Counted from the stretch's first letter, positions 34,789 through 44,778 are shown. The stretch is DNA of 64,000 nt from Chelativorans petroleitrophicus (GCF_025398195.1 NZ_JAODNV010000003.1:1-64000); one strand, 5' to 3'. The notes: generated by a model from the letters alone, not told the origin. Made by a program: numbers and translations.

Positions 34789-35110
34789 AGCGCGGCGGCG
34801 GTTCTGTGCATCAAGTTCTGCAAGAAAGAGGCGGCCATAGTTCTGGTCATGCGACGACCCTGTAACTTGGAATCGGCGACGTTCGGCGGCCACTGGAAGT
34901 CGTTGCGGAGCCAAGCCCGACGACACACAGATCTTGAAGATCGTGGGAGAGAGGGCCAACTTCACCATTTTCCCAAGCCCGAACAGTCGCTTGGGGAAAC
35001 CCTCAGCCGAGGATCCACCCCGTCTGGCGCAAGGATGGGCCAGTGAAGTGGGACCAGAGCGTAAGCCGTGAGGCATTTCGGCCTGGACTTCCAAGACAGT
35101 CGCTCTCCAC
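34789..35110. other. Geneless stretch after dnaE2
   Basis: No credible gene, terminator or RNA seen. It leads into the 98-bp palindromic element and the decayed RidA-like gene, so the 830-bp interval before leuB looks like a zone of decay and repeat insertion. Confidence 0.5.
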
Positions 35111-35208
35111 CGTCATCCCGGCCGAGCGAAACGAGAGCCAGGATCCAAAGCAGTGGAGATGGCGCTACTGGGTCCCGGATAGCCGCTTACGCGGCTTCCG
35201 GGATGACG
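35111..35208. repeat. 98-bp palindromic repeat element
   Basis: CGTCATCCCGG (35111-35121) is perfectly inverted at 35198-35208, with further inverted pieces inside (GGATCC near one end, GGTCCCGGATAGCCGC toward the other). This is the form of small non-autonomous palindromic elements with TCATCCCGG ends that are dispersed in rhizobial genomes. No second copy is visible in this window. Confidence 0.7.
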
Positions 35209-35284
35209 GAGAGGAGCGCTGCGGCTTGCGCTATGACGCCGGTATCGCGCTGTGGCTTTCGGGAGAAGCGAAGGAGAAAGGGCG

Positions 35285-35551
35285 GGCAAGCGCTACCCCG
35301 CCGGGCAGGCGTGCAATTGCGTGGCGACCATACGCGCCGCGCTCGTCGAGGCCGGGTTTGATATGGCAGACTTGGTGCGCGCGCGCCACTACGTGACCGA
35401 CTGATCCTATGTCGAGGGCGTCTTCGCCGTGCCGGGAGAGGTGTTCGGCGAAATCAGGCCAGCGGCGATGATGATCATCTGCGACCTTATCAAGCCGGAG
35501 ATGAAGGTGGAGATCGAGGTGACGACGTTGAGGTGCGGCCGCGACCGCTGA
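35285..35551 (+). pseudogene. Decayed RidA/YjgF-family gene
   Basis: The frame reads GKRYPAGQACNCVATIRAAL, then [19 protein letters not shown], stop (TGA 35402-35404), then [20 protein letters not shown] and IEVTTLR. This is the C-terminal two thirds of a RidA-type enamine deaminase, with the conserved arginine-proline (IRPAAMM) still present. The N-terminal third is missing, next to the palindromic element, and one stop interrupts the rest. No start codon or ribosome-binding site precedes it. Confidence 0.75.
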
Positions 35552-35619
35552 AGCTCTCTTGCGCTCCACCCTCCCGCCGTTTAGCAAGGGCACGGTTTTT
35601 CTTTCCTGAGAGGCTTCCC

Positions 35620-36732
35620 ATGGCTACGCGCAAGCTCCTCCTCCTTCCCGGTGACGGTATCGGCCCCGAGGCAATGGCCGAGGTCTCGAAGCTGATCGCG
35701 GTGATGAATGCCGAGTTCGGCGCCGGTTTCGAGACGGAGACAGGCCTTGTGGGCGGCTCGGCCTATGATGCGCACGGAAAAGCCATTTCCGAAGAGGACA
35801 TGCAGCGCGCGCTCGAGGCGGACGCGGTGCTCTTCGGCGCCGTCGGCGGGCCGAAATGGGACGGTGTTCCCTACGAGGTGCGCCCGGAGGCGGGGTTGCT
35901 GCGCCTGCGCAAGGAAATGGAACTGTTCGCCAATCTCCGCCCGGCCATCTGCTATCCAGCCCTGGCGGTGTCCTCTTCGCTCAAGAAGGAGGTGGTTGAA
36001 GGCCTCGACATTCTCATCGTGCGGGAATTGACCGGCGGTGTCTATTTCGGAGAACCCAAGGAGATCATCGATCTCGGCAACGGACAGAAGCGCGCCGTGG
36101 ACACCCAGGTCTATGATACGTTCGAGATCGAGCGCATCGCCGGCGTGGCCTTCGAGCTCGCGCGCACGCGGCGCAACAAGGTCTGCTCGATGGAAAAGCA
36201 CAATGTCATGAAGTCGGGTGTGCTCTGGAAGGAGGTCGTGGCGACCACCCACCAAGCGAAATATTCCGACGTGGAGCTCACCCATATGCTGGCCGACGCG
36301 GGCGGCATGCAGCTCGTGCGCTGGCCGAAGCAGTTCGACGTGATCGTGACCGACAATCTCTTCGGCGACATGCTGTCGGACGTCGCGGCGATGCTGACGG
36401 GTTCGCTTGGCATGCTGCCTTCGGCCTCCCTCGGCGCGCCCGATCCCAAGACCGGAAGCCGCAAGGCGCTCTACGAGCCGGTGCACGGCTCGGCGCCCGA
36501 CATCGCCGGCAAGGGCATCGCGAACCCCATCGCGATGATTGCGTCCTTCGCCATGTGCCTGCGCTACTCCTTCAACATGATCGAGGAGGCGGACCGGCTG
36601 GAGAGGGCGATCGCCGCCGTTCTGGAGGATGGCCTGCGCACCCGCGACATCATGTCGGACGGGATGTGCGAGGTGGGCACCTCGGCCATGGGCGACGCGA
36701 TCATACGGAAATATCGCGAGCTTTCGGCCTGA
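35620..36732 (+). CDS. leuB: 3-isopropylmalate dehydrogenase LeuB
   Basis: A 370-residue NAD-dependent decarboxylating dehydrogenase, third step of leucine synthesis. Typical segments are [14 protein letters not shown] (about 6-19), [22 protein letters not shown], the substrate-binding [23 protein letters not shown] with the metal-binding aspartates, and [20 protein letters not shown]. The start gives the standard N-terminus and follows a GAGAGG site at 7 nt. Confidence 0.97.
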   Translation: MATRKLLLLPGDGIGPEAMAEVSKLIAVMNAEFGAGFETETGLVGGSAYDAHGKAISEEDMQRALEADAVLFGAVGGPKWDGVPYEVRPEAGLLRLRKEMELFANLRPAICYPALAVSSSLKKEVVEGLDILIVRELTGGVYFGEPKEIIDLGNGQKRAVDTQVYDTFEIERIAGVAFELARTRRNKVCSMEKHNVMKSGVLWKEVVATTHQAKYSDVELTHMLADAGGMQLVRWPKQFDVIVTDNLFGDMLSDVAAMLTGSLGMLPSASLGAPDPKTGSRKALYEPVHGSAPDIAGKGIANPIAMIASFAMCLRYSFNMIEEADRLERAIAAVLEDGLRTRDIMSDGMCEVGTSAMGDAIIRKYRELSA

Positions 36733-36743
36733 GCTTCTGCGAT

Positions 36744-37208
36744 TCACAGAAAGCCAATAAAGCGGCCGCAGATCAGTACGCCGATCCAGAGCAGGATCGA
36801 CAGGGCGGCGAAGACGCGGGAAGGCCCGCCCTCCTGAGGCAGGCCTCCCGGGTCCGACGCTACGACGCGCAGCGCCAGCAGATTTGCGCCGGCAAGAAGG
36901 ATCAGCCCCATCTTTAGTTGCAGGGCGGGATTGAAGAAGTACTCGCTCGCACGAATGGAGAAGAGCAAGATCCCCGTGACCCCCGCTCCGCCGAAAGCGG
37001 TGAGGGCCAGTCTCCGCATCAGGCGCAGAAAGGGCTGGCGATCCTGCCTGAAAAGATAGCCGAGGATCCTGAGATCCATCAGGATCACGCTCGTCAAGAG
37101 CGCGCCGACAGCTAGGATGTGCAGGGCATTGACAAGCGGATAGGCGTAGAACGACGCCCTAAGCTCCCGGGCTGGCGCAAGCTGCTCGATTGCCTGCAGC
37201 AGCTCCAA
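36744..37208 (-). CDS. Four-helix integral membrane protein (DUF6644-like)
   Basis: A 154-residue inner-membrane protein with about four hydrophobic segments (about 22-45, 65-85, 97-117, 132-152). The histidine in PLVNALHILAVGALLTSVILMDLRILG fits a family of small cytochrome-like membrane proteins. It is transcribed after the DUF6152-like gene 22 nt upstream, so the two probably form one operon with a shared, unknown envelope role. Confidence 0.75.
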   Translation of the reverse strand: MELLQAIEQLAPARELRASFYAYPLVNALHILAVGALLTSVILMDLRILGYLFRQDRQPFLRLMRRLALTAFGGAGVTGILLFSIRASEYFFNPALQLKMGLILLAGANLLALRVVASDPGGLPQEGGPSRVFAALSILLWIGVLICGRFIGFL

Positions 37209-37230
37209 TCAGGCCGCCTCGCAGCCGCGC

Positions 37231-37626
37231 TTACTGGCTCGGAACGCGGTTCGGATAGACATCGTAGGTGGTTCCGTTGACAATGATGCGTACCGCCTTC
37301 ATGCGCCGCTCACTATGGTCGCGGGAGCGGTTGCCGACGGCCTTCACCGTATCTCCGGGCCGCGCGGCCTCCTCGGAAAAGCCTGCGCGCACGGTCTGCG
37401 AGGGTGGCGCCAGCTCGACCCGCCAGATTTCGCCAGCGACGTCGACATCCAGTGTTGCATGCGGGTTTCCCACGTAGATTTCCGTGATCGCGCCTTCGAG
37501 CTCGAAAATCTCTTCGTCCGTCCATGACCAGCCGTGATGGGCAAGGCTTGGCACGGCCGGAAGCGCTGTGAGGATGGACGCCAGTGCGAGAGCGCATACC
37601 AAACGGAATGGCAAACGGATGTTCAT
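37231..37626 (-). CDS. Exported DUF6152-family protein
   Basis: A 131-residue secreted protein: a clean signal peptide (about 1-30, ending PAVPSLAHH) followed by HHGWSWTDEEIFELEGAITEI, the mark of the DUF6152 family, a small periplasmic beta-barrel-like domain. AAGGAGG lies 7 nt before the ATG, which I prefer over the longer frame start at 37683. Function unknown; the histidine pair after cleavage could bind metal. Confidence 0.82.
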   Translation of the reverse strand: MNIRLPFRLVCALALASILTALPAVPSLAHHGWSWTDEEIFELEGAITEIYVGNPHATLDVDVAGEIWRVELAPPSQTVRAGFSEEAARPGDTVKAVGNRSRDHSERRMKAVRIIVNGTTYDVYPNRVPSQ

Positions 37627-38014
37627 TCCGCGCCTCCTTTTTCCGGTTTTTCCGACGGTAAGGCTTTCCCCTTTCCCATTCAATTCACGTTGCGGCGAGG
37701 CCGGAAACCGTTCTCACAGCGAGCCCGATTGACTCTGCTCCGTTTCGGCGTAAAACCGGCGCGGAAACGGAGATTGTCTGGGTCATGCGCGCCTTTCTTC
37801 CTGCGCAAGACATCGTAGTCAGCCAGCAACACGCTGCCGGGAACGGCGGTGGGGGTTTCCGCTTTACCAAGAAAACGGCCAAAACGACCGGCAAAACGGT
37901 CTGATCTTCCTTGGCCCGCTCGCTCTCTCCCCGAGCCAGGCCGGGGAGGCGAAGAGCCCGCACGGCCGGCGGGCCTCATCCAAGCCAAGTGGAGAGAGGG
38001 ACAGGAGCTTTCAC
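37627..38014. other. Geneless stretch between the DUF6152 gene and asd
   Basis: This should hold the divergent promoters. A small direct repeat around AAAACGG occurs three times at 37873-37899, and a GC-rich dyad precedes asd. No gene is supported. Confidence 0.5.
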
Positions 38015-39049
38015 ATGGGTTTCAAGTTGGCTGTGGTCGGCGCCACCGGAAATGTCGGGCGCGAGATGCTGAACATTCTGGAGGAGCGCGGCTTTCCTGC
38101 TGACGAGGTGGTTCCGCTCGCCTCGCGCCGTTCCATGGGCACGGAGGTTTCCTATGGCGACAAGACGCTCAAGGTGAGAGCGCTCGAAAATTACGATTTC
38201 TCCGACACGGACATCTGCCTGATGTCGGCCGGCGGCACGGTCTCCAAGGAATATTCTCCCCGGATCGGCCGTCAGGGCTGCGTCGTGATCGACAATTCCT
38301 CAGCCTGGCGCTACGACCAGGACGTGCCCCTGATCGTGCCGGAGGTGAACCCGGACGCGATCGACGGTTTCAGTAAGAAGAACATCATTGCCAACCCCAA
38401 CTGCTCGACCGCCCAGCTCGTGGTGGCGCTGAAGCCGCTGCACGACATTGCGACGATCAGGCGCGTGGTGGTCTCGACCTATCAGTCGGTTTCGGGCGCA
38501 GGCAAGGCGGGCATGGACGAGCTCTTCGAGCAGACGCGCGCAGTGTTCGTCGCCGATCCTATCTCGGTCAAGAAGTTCACCAAGCGCATCGCCTTCAACA
38601 TCATCCCTCATATCGACGTCTTCATGGAAGACGGCTTCACCAAGGAAGAATGGAAGATGGTGGCCGAAACCAAGAAGATTCTCGATCCGAAGATCAAGCT
38701 CACGGCCACCTGCGTGCGCGTGCCGGTGTTCATCGGCCATTCGGAAGCCGTCAACATCGAGTTCGAGAAGCCGATTTCGGCAGATGAGGCGCGCGAGATC
38801 CTGCGCGAGGCGCCGGGCTGCCTGGTGGTCGACAAGCGGGAGGACGGCGGCTACGTCACGCCCTATGAGAGCGCGGGCGAGGACGCCACCTATATCAGCC
38901 GCATCCGCGAGGACCCGACGGTGGAGAACGGGCTCGCCATGTGGGTGGTTTCCGACAATCTGCGCAAGGGCGCGGCACTGAATGCGGTGCAAATCGCCGA
39001 GCTGCTGCTTGCCCGCGACCTCATACAGCCGAGGAAGCGGGCCGCCTGA
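38015..39049 (+). CDS. asd: Aspartate-semialdehyde dehydrogenase
   Basis: A 344-residue NADP enzyme that reduces aspartyl phosphate in lysine, threonine and methionine synthesis and supplies diaminopimelate for the wall. Visible are the Rossmann start KLAVVGATGNVGREML, the active-site cysteine in NIIANPNCSTAQL (about C131), TYQSVSGAGKAG, and the late histidine in VFIGHSEAVNIEF. A GGACAGGAG site precedes the ATG. Full length. Confidence 0.97.
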   Translation: MGFKLAVVGATGNVGREMLNILEERGFPADEVVPLASRRSMGTEVSYGDKTLKVRALENYDFSDTDICLMSAGGTVSKEYSPRIGRQGCVVIDNSSAWRYDQDVPLIVPEVNPDAIDGFSKKNIIANPNCSTAQLVVALKPLHDIATIRRVVVSTYQSVSGAGKAGMDELFEQTRAVFVADPISVKKFTKRIAFNIIPHIDVFMEDGFTKEEWKMVAETKKILDPKIKLTATCVRVPVFIGHSEAVNIEFEKPISADEAREILREAPGCLVVDKREDGGYVTPYESAGEDATYISRIREDPTVENGLAMWVVSDNLRKGAALNAVQIAELLLARDLIQPRKRAA

Positions 39050-39067
39050 AGCGATGGCCGGGGCGTC

Positions 39068-39229
39068 GTGCTGCGTCCGGCAGAAAGCGCGGACGCAGAC
39101 GCGATCGATGAGATGATGCGCGCCGCGTTGAACGCTTTCGGCTGGATGCCCCTGCTGCACACGCCGGAGAACAATCGCGCCTTCCCGCGGAATATGAACC
39201 CGGCTCTATTGCAAGGAATGGCCTTCTGA
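39068..39229 (+). pseudogene. Remnant of a GNAT acetyltransferase gene
   Basis: The 54 codons read VLRPAESADADAIDEMMRAA then FGWMPLLHTPENNRAFPRN and stop. This is the N-terminal quarter of a GNAT N-acetyltransferase of a type with a WMP..HTPEE segment; the acetyl-CoA-binding part is gone. It lies between asd and alkB, and its stop overlaps the alkB ATG (TGATG). It may be translated only to couple into alkB. Confidence 0.6.
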
Positions 39230-39846
39230 TGCTTGCGCTTCCAAGCGGCATACGCCACTTGCCCGCCTATCTCGACCGGCCGGAGCAGGAAGCTCTGCTT
39301 GCCGAAATCCGTGCCGTCGTGGCCGAAGCGCCGCTTTTCGTGCCAACCATGCCCCGCACCGGAAAACCAATGAGCGTGCGTATGACGAATTGTGGGCCGC
39401 TCGGCTGGGTAACCGACAGGGAGCGTGGCTACCGTTATCAGTACACCCATCCCGGAACCGGCAGGCCCTGGCCTGCCATGCCGAAGCGGCTCTATGCGCT
39501 GTGGCGTGCCGTCTCCGACTATCCGCACTCGCCCGAGGCCTGTCTTGTGAACTTCTACGACAAGGGCGCCCGGATGGGTCTGCACCAGGACCGGGACGAG
39601 CAGGACTTCGACGCTCCGGTGGTCTCCATATCGCTGGGTGATGCCTGCCTTTTCCGCGTGGGCGGCACCAGCCGCTCCGGCAAGACTGTCTCTTTCCGGC
39701 TCGAAAGCGGCGATGTGGTCGTTCTGGGAGGAGAAGGGCGCCTCGCCTATCACGGCGTTGACCGGATCTATCCCGACACCTCCGACCTTCTGAAGAACGG
39801 CGGCCGCATCAACCTGACGCTGAGGAGGGTCAACCCGCCTGGCTGA
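39229..39846 (+). CDS. alkB: AlkB-type 2-oxoglutarate/Fe(II) dioxygenase
   Basis: A 205-residue DNA/RNA repair dioxygenase that removes methyl groups from 1-methyladenine and 3-methylcytosine. Iron ligands are H119 and D121 (LHQDRDE) and H175 (YHGVDR); 2-oxoglutarate is held by the RINLTLRR arginines (193, 199). The substrate loop MRMTNCGPLGWVTD is typical. The start overlaps the remnant's stop; no LexA box is seen nearby. Confidence 0.95.
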   Translation: MLALPSGIRHLPAYLDRPEQEALLAEIRAVVAEAPLFVPTMPRTGKPMSVRMTNCGPLGWVTDRERGYRYQYTHPGTGRPWPAMPKRLYALWRAVSDYPHSPEACLVNFYDKGARMGLHQDRDEQDFDAPVVSISLGDACLFRVGGTSRSGKTVSFRLESGDVVVLGGEGRLAYHGVDRIYPDTSDLLKNGGRINLTLRRVNPPG

Positions 39847-39857
39847 CCAGGAACAGC

Positions 39858-40817
39858 TCAGAGCTTTCTGAGCGCCACTTCCTCCACGAGGTGATTCGCC
39901 CCTTTGCGCAGGATGAGGCTTGCGCGCGGGCGCGTGGGCAGGATGTTCTCGCGTAGGTTTTTCAGGTTGATGTTCGTCCACAGCTGGTTCGCAATCGCCT
40001 TGGCCGCGTCCGGCGAAAGCTTCGAATAGCGATGGAAGAAGGATTTCGGGTCCTGAAACGCCGTCTCGCGCAGGCGCATGAAACGCTCTACATACCATTG
40101 ATGGATCAGGTGCTCGGGCGCGTCGATATATATCGAAAAATCGAAGAAGTCGGAGACGAAGGGCACCGCCTTGCCGTCCTTGGGCAGCTCCCGCGTCTGC
40201 AGCACGTTGATCCCCTCGAAGATGAGAATGTCCGGCCGGTCGATGGTTACGTACTCGCCGGGCAGCACATCATAGGTGAGATGGGAATAAAGCGGTGCGC
40301 GCACATTCGGTAGGCCAGCCTTGATGCTTGAAAGAAACCGCAGGATGGCGCCGACATCGTAACTCTCCGGAAAGCCCTTGCGGTCCATCAGGCCCTCCTG
40401 GCGCAGCACCGCGTTGGGATAGAGAAAGCCGTCGGTGGTGACCAGATCGACCTTGGGGCTTGAGGGCCAGCGCGCAAGCAGTTCCTTGAGCACACGTGCC
40501 GTGGTCGATTTTCCGACGGCCACGGAGCCCGCAATCCCGATGATGAAGGGAGATTTCACAGCATTGCCGGCGTTGAAAAAGATCCGCCGCTGCTCGAAGA
40601 GAAGCTGCGTGGCCTCCACATGGGCCGAAAGAAGCCTTGAAAGCGAAAGATAGACGCGGCGGACTTCCTCGAGATCGACCGGGTCGTTCAGGGAGCGCAG
40701 GCGGCGCACCTCGTCCTCGGTGAGGGTGAGAGGCGTGTCGTTGCGAAACTGTGCCCACTCGTCGGCGGAAAAGATGCGGTAGGGGGAATAGCGGTCCGCC
40801 GGAGCGAGTTGGTCCAT
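39858..40817 (-). CDS. coaA: Type I pantothenate kinase
   Basis: A 319-residue kinase, first step of coenzyme A synthesis. The P-loop [18 protein letters not shown] (about 94-110), [13 protein letters not shown], and [16 protein letters not shown] are family marks. An AAGGAAC site lies 6 nt before the ATG; an upstream in-frame start has none. It follows hisE on the same strand, the hisF-hisE-coaA order usual in Rhizobiales. Confidence 0.97.
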   Translation of the reverse strand: MDQLAPADRYSPYRIFSADEWAQFRNDTPLTLTEDEVRRLRSLNDPVDLEEVRRVYLSLSRLLSAHVEATQLLFEQRRIFFNAGNAVKSPFIIGIAGSVAVGKSTTARVLKELLARWPSSPKVDLVTTDGFLYPNAVLRQEGLMDRKGFPESYDVGAILRFLSSIKAGLPNVRAPLYSHLTYDVLPGEYVTIDRPDILIFEGINVLQTRELPKDGKAVPFVSDFFDFSIYIDAPEHLIHQWYVERFMRLRETAFQDPKSFFHRYSKLSPDAAKAIANQLWTNINLKNLRENILPTRPRASLILRKGANHLVEEVALRKL

Positions 40818-40869
40818 CAGTGTTCCTTCCGTGCCTGCTTCCCTTGAGCCCATATCGTTGCAGCCACTG

Positions 40870-41211
40870 TCATCCTGCCGCCTGATGCGGCGGCTTTCCG
40901 CGCGAGGCCTTTTCCTCTATCCCTGAACGCGCCGTGCGGGCTTCGAGCTCCGCCATCACCTCGTTGAGTCGCACGCCGGCAATCGCCAGCACCACCAGCC
41001 AGTGGTAGAGAAGATCGGCGCTTTCCGAGGTCAGCGCCTTTTTGTCCTCGGCGACCGCGGCGATGACGGTCTCCACTGCCTCCTCCCCCAGCTTCTTGGC
41101 TGCCTTCTCCATACCGGCCGCAAAGAGCTGCGCCGTCCACGATTCAGCGCCGCCCGAGCGGGCGCGCTCCATGATGATGGCCTCAAGCCTCGCCAGATCG
41201 AACGTACTCAT
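40870..41211 (-). CDS. hisE: Phosphoribosyl-ATP pyrophosphatase HisE
   Basis: A 113-residue MazG-fold enzyme, second step of histidine synthesis. Metal-binding glutamates sit in [14 protein letters not shown] and the aspartate in [13 protein letters not shown]. The ATG overlaps the hisF stop (ATGA). It is a stand-alone HisE, as in other alphaproteobacteria, rather than a HisIE fusion. Confidence 0.96.
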   Translation of the reverse strand: MSTFDLARLEAIIMERARSGGAESWTAQLFAAGMEKAAKKLGEEAVETVIAAVAEDKKALTSESADLLYHWLVVLAIAGVRLNEVMAELEARTARSGIEEKASRGKPPHQAAG

Positions 41212-42008
41212 GCGTGCCCCGCTTGGCGTGGAGGGTCGAGCCGAACGGGAATGCCCGCTTCGGCCATGTGCCGCTTGGCTTCGGCGATCGTATAGGTTCC
41301 GAAATGGAAGATCGAGGCGGCGAGCACCGCCGCCGCATGGCCGTCGCGGATGCCTTCCACCATGTGATCAAGCGTGCCGACCCCGCCTGAAGCGATAACG
41401 GGCACGCGCACAGCATCCGCCACGGCTCGTGTGAGGGCGATATCATAACCGACCTTGCTGCCATCCCGGTCCATGGAGGTAAGCAGAATTTCGCCTGCGC
41501 CCAGATCGACCACCCGGCGCGCGAACTCCACCGCATCGATGCCCGTGGCGTTGCGTCCGCCATGAGTGAAGATCTCCCAGCGGTCCGCCTCATCCGGCCC
41601 CGACACTTTCTTGGCGTCTATCGCCACGACGATGCACTGATCGCCGAACTTTTCCGCCGCGCGCGCGACGAATTCCGGTTCCTTCACGGCGGCCGTGTTG
41701 ATGGAAACCTTGTCGGCACCGGCAAGCAGCAGCCTGCGGATGTCTGAAATCTGGCGCACGCCGCCGCCCACCGTCAGCGGCATGAAGCACTGTTCCGCCG
41801 TACGCGCGACCACGTCGAAGATGGTCTCGCGGTTTTCGTGGCTCGCCGTAATGTCGAGAAAGCACAGCTCATCCGCGCCCGCCGCATCATAGGCCTTGGC
41901 CGCCTCCACCGGGTCGCCGGCATCGACCAGATCGACGAACTGCACGCCCTTAACGACGCGGCCGTCTTTCACGTCCAGGCAGGGGATGACGCGCGCTTTC
42001 AGGGTCAT
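41208..42008 (-). CDS. hisF: Imidazole glycerol phosphate synthase subunit HisF
   Basis: A 266-residue TIM-barrel cyclase that with HisH makes imidazole glycerol phosphate and AICAR. The catalytic aspartates are D12 ([15 protein letters not shown]) and the one in [15 protein letters not shown]; phosphate sites GGGVRQISD and [10 protein letters not shown] are intact. The start giving [12 protein letters not shown] is standard. The hisB-hisH-hisA genes that usually precede it in the order are not upstream here. Confidence 0.97.
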   Translation of the reverse strand: MTLKARVIPCLDVKDGRVVKGVQFVDLVDAGDPVEAAKAYDAAGADELCFLDITASHENRETIFDVVARTAEQCFMPLTVGGGVRQISDIRRLLLAGADKVSINTAAVKEPEFVARAAEKFGDQCIVVAIDAKKVSGPDEADRWEIFTHGGRNATGIDAVEFARRVVDLGAGEILLTSMDRDGSKVGYDIALTRAVADAVRVPVIASGGVGTLDHMVEGIRDGHAAAVLAASIFHFGTYTIAEAKRHMAEAGIPVRLDPPRQAGHA

Positions 42009-42957
42009 AGCAACCAGCTGCCGGCCATACGCCCGGCCATTGTCTTCGGATTGAGCGCTCTCATCGTCTTCAAAGCTTCCCGTGTCTGCGACGGGCTCCC
42101 TGCATATTCCGGAATGCAGCCTATGTGAATGCGCGAGTGCGGCAATTCCAGTGGCTGAAGTTCGTTTGCGGCCGCCGCAAGGCATTTTTGCACGCTGACG
42201 GCACACATACTGCCAAAGGCGGGTCGGCAGCCGTGGGCCGGGACAGCATCCGCCCCAAGCCTAGCAACCGTTCCGCGAATCTTTTCGCTACATTCAGGCT
42301 CAACGAGCTATATTGAAAATAGTTATATCGTAGTCAAGTTATCTTACATGAACGGTGTTCAAAGTAAAAATGATGATCTAATAAAATGAAAAATTATACT
42401 TATATGTCTACTTGCAATTACTATATTTTTTATTGACTCGTATTGGGCCTGGCGCAAAGTTTCGCCATATTTGTAAACGCATCGCGTCGGGAAGCGCATG
42501 CATTTTTTATGCGTAGGGGGCTTGCTGAGGTCTGCCCGGAGCTGGCTCCGGTCTCCGCCTCATGTCTGCGGGCATTGACGCTGCTTTCGGGCGGTGTGCC
42601 CTCGGGCGGCATAGCTAGGAAGCGTTCCAAGCCCTTTCTGCCGACCAGCCGTCTCGTTGCCCCCCTCTTGCGGCGAGTCGCGGGAGGTCGCCAGGCCCAC
42701 CCTCAAATCCGGTTTTTCAGAAGCAGGTGCCGTCCGCCCTTCGGCACAGGGCCGCCGCGGCTCGCGATGCTCCTTCGGGCCCGCCTGGCCTGATTTTTCC
42801 ACCTGTTTTTTGAGGAACCGATGAGAAAGACAGTCTTTTTTAAACTGAGCGGCTCATTTCTTGCCCTCGCCGCCTTCTGAATGGTGTCCAGGGAAGCGGG
42901 TCTTTGATCTCGAAGGCCCGCTTCCGGGTAGCCGGCAGCAAGCAGGGCTGCGCTCCC
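42009..42957. other. Geneless stretch upstream of hisF with an AT-rich core
   Basis: About 950 bp without a convincing gene. The core 42301-42440 is only about 26% GC by my count, against more than 60% on both sides. The right half is GC-rich and contains hairpins such as GTGCCG...CGGCAC near 42730. A 19-codon ORF with a GAGGA site (42821-42880) has a signal-like sequence. The stretch may be a remnant of an insertion that split the his operon. Confidence 0.55.
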
Positions 42958-44631
42958 TCAGGCCGAGCGCAGCCGCGTCTGGCTGAGCATCCCCTCCGCC
43001 TCCAGCACGGGATAGGCGAGTGTGGCGAGCAGCGAGTTGATCTGCTTGAGATCGCGGATCGTGTCGAGATGGATCGAGCTCGTCTCCAGGCTCTTTTCCG
43101 TTCCCTTGCGCAGCCGCTCGAAGTGGCGTTCGCTGGAAACCTTTTCCACCTCCCGCAGCCTGTCCTTTTCTGCTACCAGCAGCCGCGCGGTCTCGGCGTC
43201 CTGGGCCACCAGCAGGTTGAAGGCAAGCCGCGCATTGGCGAGCACCGCCGCATGGAAGTTCGAGAGTTCACGCCAGCCCTCAGTCGTGAACTGCAGCTTG
43301 CGCTCCATCTTCTTCTTCACATGCGCCAGCAGGTTGCGCACGATGATGTCGCCCACCTGCTCGAGCTTGATGCAGGCATCAAGCAGCTCCTGGCACCGTT
43401 GCGCCTGCTCCTCCGTCATGTTCTGCGGGCTGATGCGGGCGAGATAGAGCTTTATGGCGCGGTGGCGGCGGTCGACTGTGTCATCGAGCTTTTCGAGCGC
43501 CTCGATCGTTTCCTTGTCCGCCTTCTCGTAGAGATCGAGGATGCGGGAGAGCATGAAGTCTACGGTCTCGCACATCCGCACCGCCTCGCGGGTGGCGTTC
43601 GCCAGCGCCTGCTGCGGATTTTCGAGCGCGCCCGGATCGAGCGCGCTGAATTCGGCCAGAAGGGCGCTCTGTTCCTCCTGCGCCTCGGGTTTTGCGGCGC
43701 TCAGGGCGACAATGCCCTCTGTGGCCTTGAGCACCAGGCGCGAAAGCGGAATGCCCGCAATCAGGATCAGCACGTTGAAGGCGATGTGCGCATGGATCAC
43801 CTGATCCTCCGCAGACGCTCCCAGAAGAGCGGGCGACGGGTCGAAGATCAGGAATGCGACCAGCACCACGATCGAGCCCAGCCCGCGCATCAACAGGTTC
43901 CCAAGCGGGACGACGCGATATGCAGGCGGCGAGGCGCGCGTGAGCATTGGCGCAATGAACGAGCTGCCCAGATTGACGCCCAGCACCATGACGATGCCGA
44001 GCTCCGGCGACAGGATTCCCTGTGCGGCGAAGGTGGCGAGCAGCAGCGCCGCCGCGATCGAGGAGTGGAACAGATAGGTGATGACGGCGGCAAGCAAGAA
44101 AGCCGTGATCGGATCGCTGTCGAGATAGCCGACAATCAGCGGCACGATCAGGCTTTCGCGCAGCGGCTGGGATGCCTGATTCATCATCTCGAGCGACAGA
44201 AGCAGAAGCCCGATGCCGACCAGAATGCGGCCCGCCTGGCGCCACCGCCGCCGCTCCGTGGCGAGAAAGATCGCGGTGCCCGCCACAAGACAGACCGGCA
44301 CCAGAAGGGCAAGGTCGAAGCTCAGGATCTTGACCAGCAGCGCCGAGCCCACCTCTGCCCCGCGCACGGCCAGGAGGCCGGAAAGGCCCGTCAGCATGCC
44401 GATGCCGGCGAAGGAGCCGATGAGCAGCGTGACGGCAGTGGAGCTTTGCAGCGCGATGGCAAGCAGCAGCCCCGTCGTTGCGGCGAGGAGCGGGTTCCCG
44501 AGCGTGCGGCGCAAGCGCTGCCGCAGCACGTCGCCATAGGCGCGCTCGACCCCGGTGCGCACGGTCCGCGTGGCCCACAAAAGCAGGGCCACCGCCCCGG
44601 CCATATGCAGGAAAAAAATGGATCCGCTCAT
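42958..44631 (-). CDS. Na/Pi cotransporter family protein with PhoU-like tail
   Basis: A 557-residue inner-membrane protein. The N-terminal 310 residues hold the two QSST-type repeats of the NptA family (IALQSSTAVTLLIGSFAG and YLFHSSIAAALLLATFA) among about eight hydrophobic segments. The C-terminal 230 residues are a helical PhoU-like domain (LDPGALENPQQALANATREAV and on). Members move phosphate with sodium or act in phosphate balance. It has divergent promoters with the ABC operon on its right. Confidence 0.9.
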   Translation of the reverse strand: MSGSIFFLHMAGAVALLLWATRTVRTGVERAYGDVLRQRLRRTLGNPLLAATTGLLLAIALQSSTAVTLLIGSFAGIGMLTGLSGLLAVRGAEVGSALLVKILSFDLALLVPVCLVAGTAIFLATERRRWRQAGRILVGIGLLLLSLEMMNQASQPLRESLIVPLIVGYLDSDPITAFLLAAVITYLFHSSIAAALLLATFAAQGILSPELGIVMVLGVNLGSSFIAPMLTRASPPAYRVVPLGNLLMRGLGSIVVLVAFLIFDPSPALLGASAEDQVIHAHIAFNVLILIAGIPLSRLVLKATEGIVALSAAKPEAQEEQSALLAEFSALDPGALENPQQALANATREAVRMCETVDFMLSRILDLYEKADKETIEALEKLDDTVDRRHRAIKLYLARISPQNMTEEQAQRCQELLDACIKLEQVGDIIVRNLLAHVKKKMERKLQFTTEGWRELSNFHAAVLANARLAFNLLVAQDAETARLLVAEKDRLREVEKVSSERHFERLRKGTEKSLETSSIHLDTIRDLKQINSLLATLAYPVLEAEGMLSQTRLRSA

Positions 44632-44732
44632 GTCGCCTCTCAGAATACGGCCGCCACGATCTTAACGCTGCGGCACGGAAGATGCTGCCGCCGCATCAAA
44701 AAAAGATTGACGGAAGTCTTCATGCGTGAAAA

Positions 44733-44746
44733 TGTACACGTGTGCA
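44733..44746. promoter_or_regulatory. Candidate LacI-type operator O1
   Basis: TGTACACGTGTGCA is a 14-bp palindrome with one mismatch and a central CG, the form of LacI-family operators. It lies 176 nt before the solute-binding protein gene, in an AT-richer promoter region shared with the divergent transporter gene. Confidence 0.55.
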
Positions 44747-44778
44747 ATATAGAGGGGATGGGCTAGAAACACAAAGAA

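Noticed and set aside
42443-42793. 116-codon ORF upstream of the Na/Pi transporter gene
   Set aside because: No family features, arginine-rich tail typical of non-coding high-GC DNA, no convincing ribosome-binding site.
42821-42880. 19-codon ORF with signal-like sequence MRKTVFFKLSGSFLALAAF
   Set aside because: It has a GAGGA site but is too short to support as a gene; kept only as a comment on the AT-rich island.
42904-44766. 620-codon plus-strand ORF opposite the Na/Pi cotransporter gene
   Set aside because: Low-complexity shadow (QRRRDR-type runs); the minus strand encodes the transporter.
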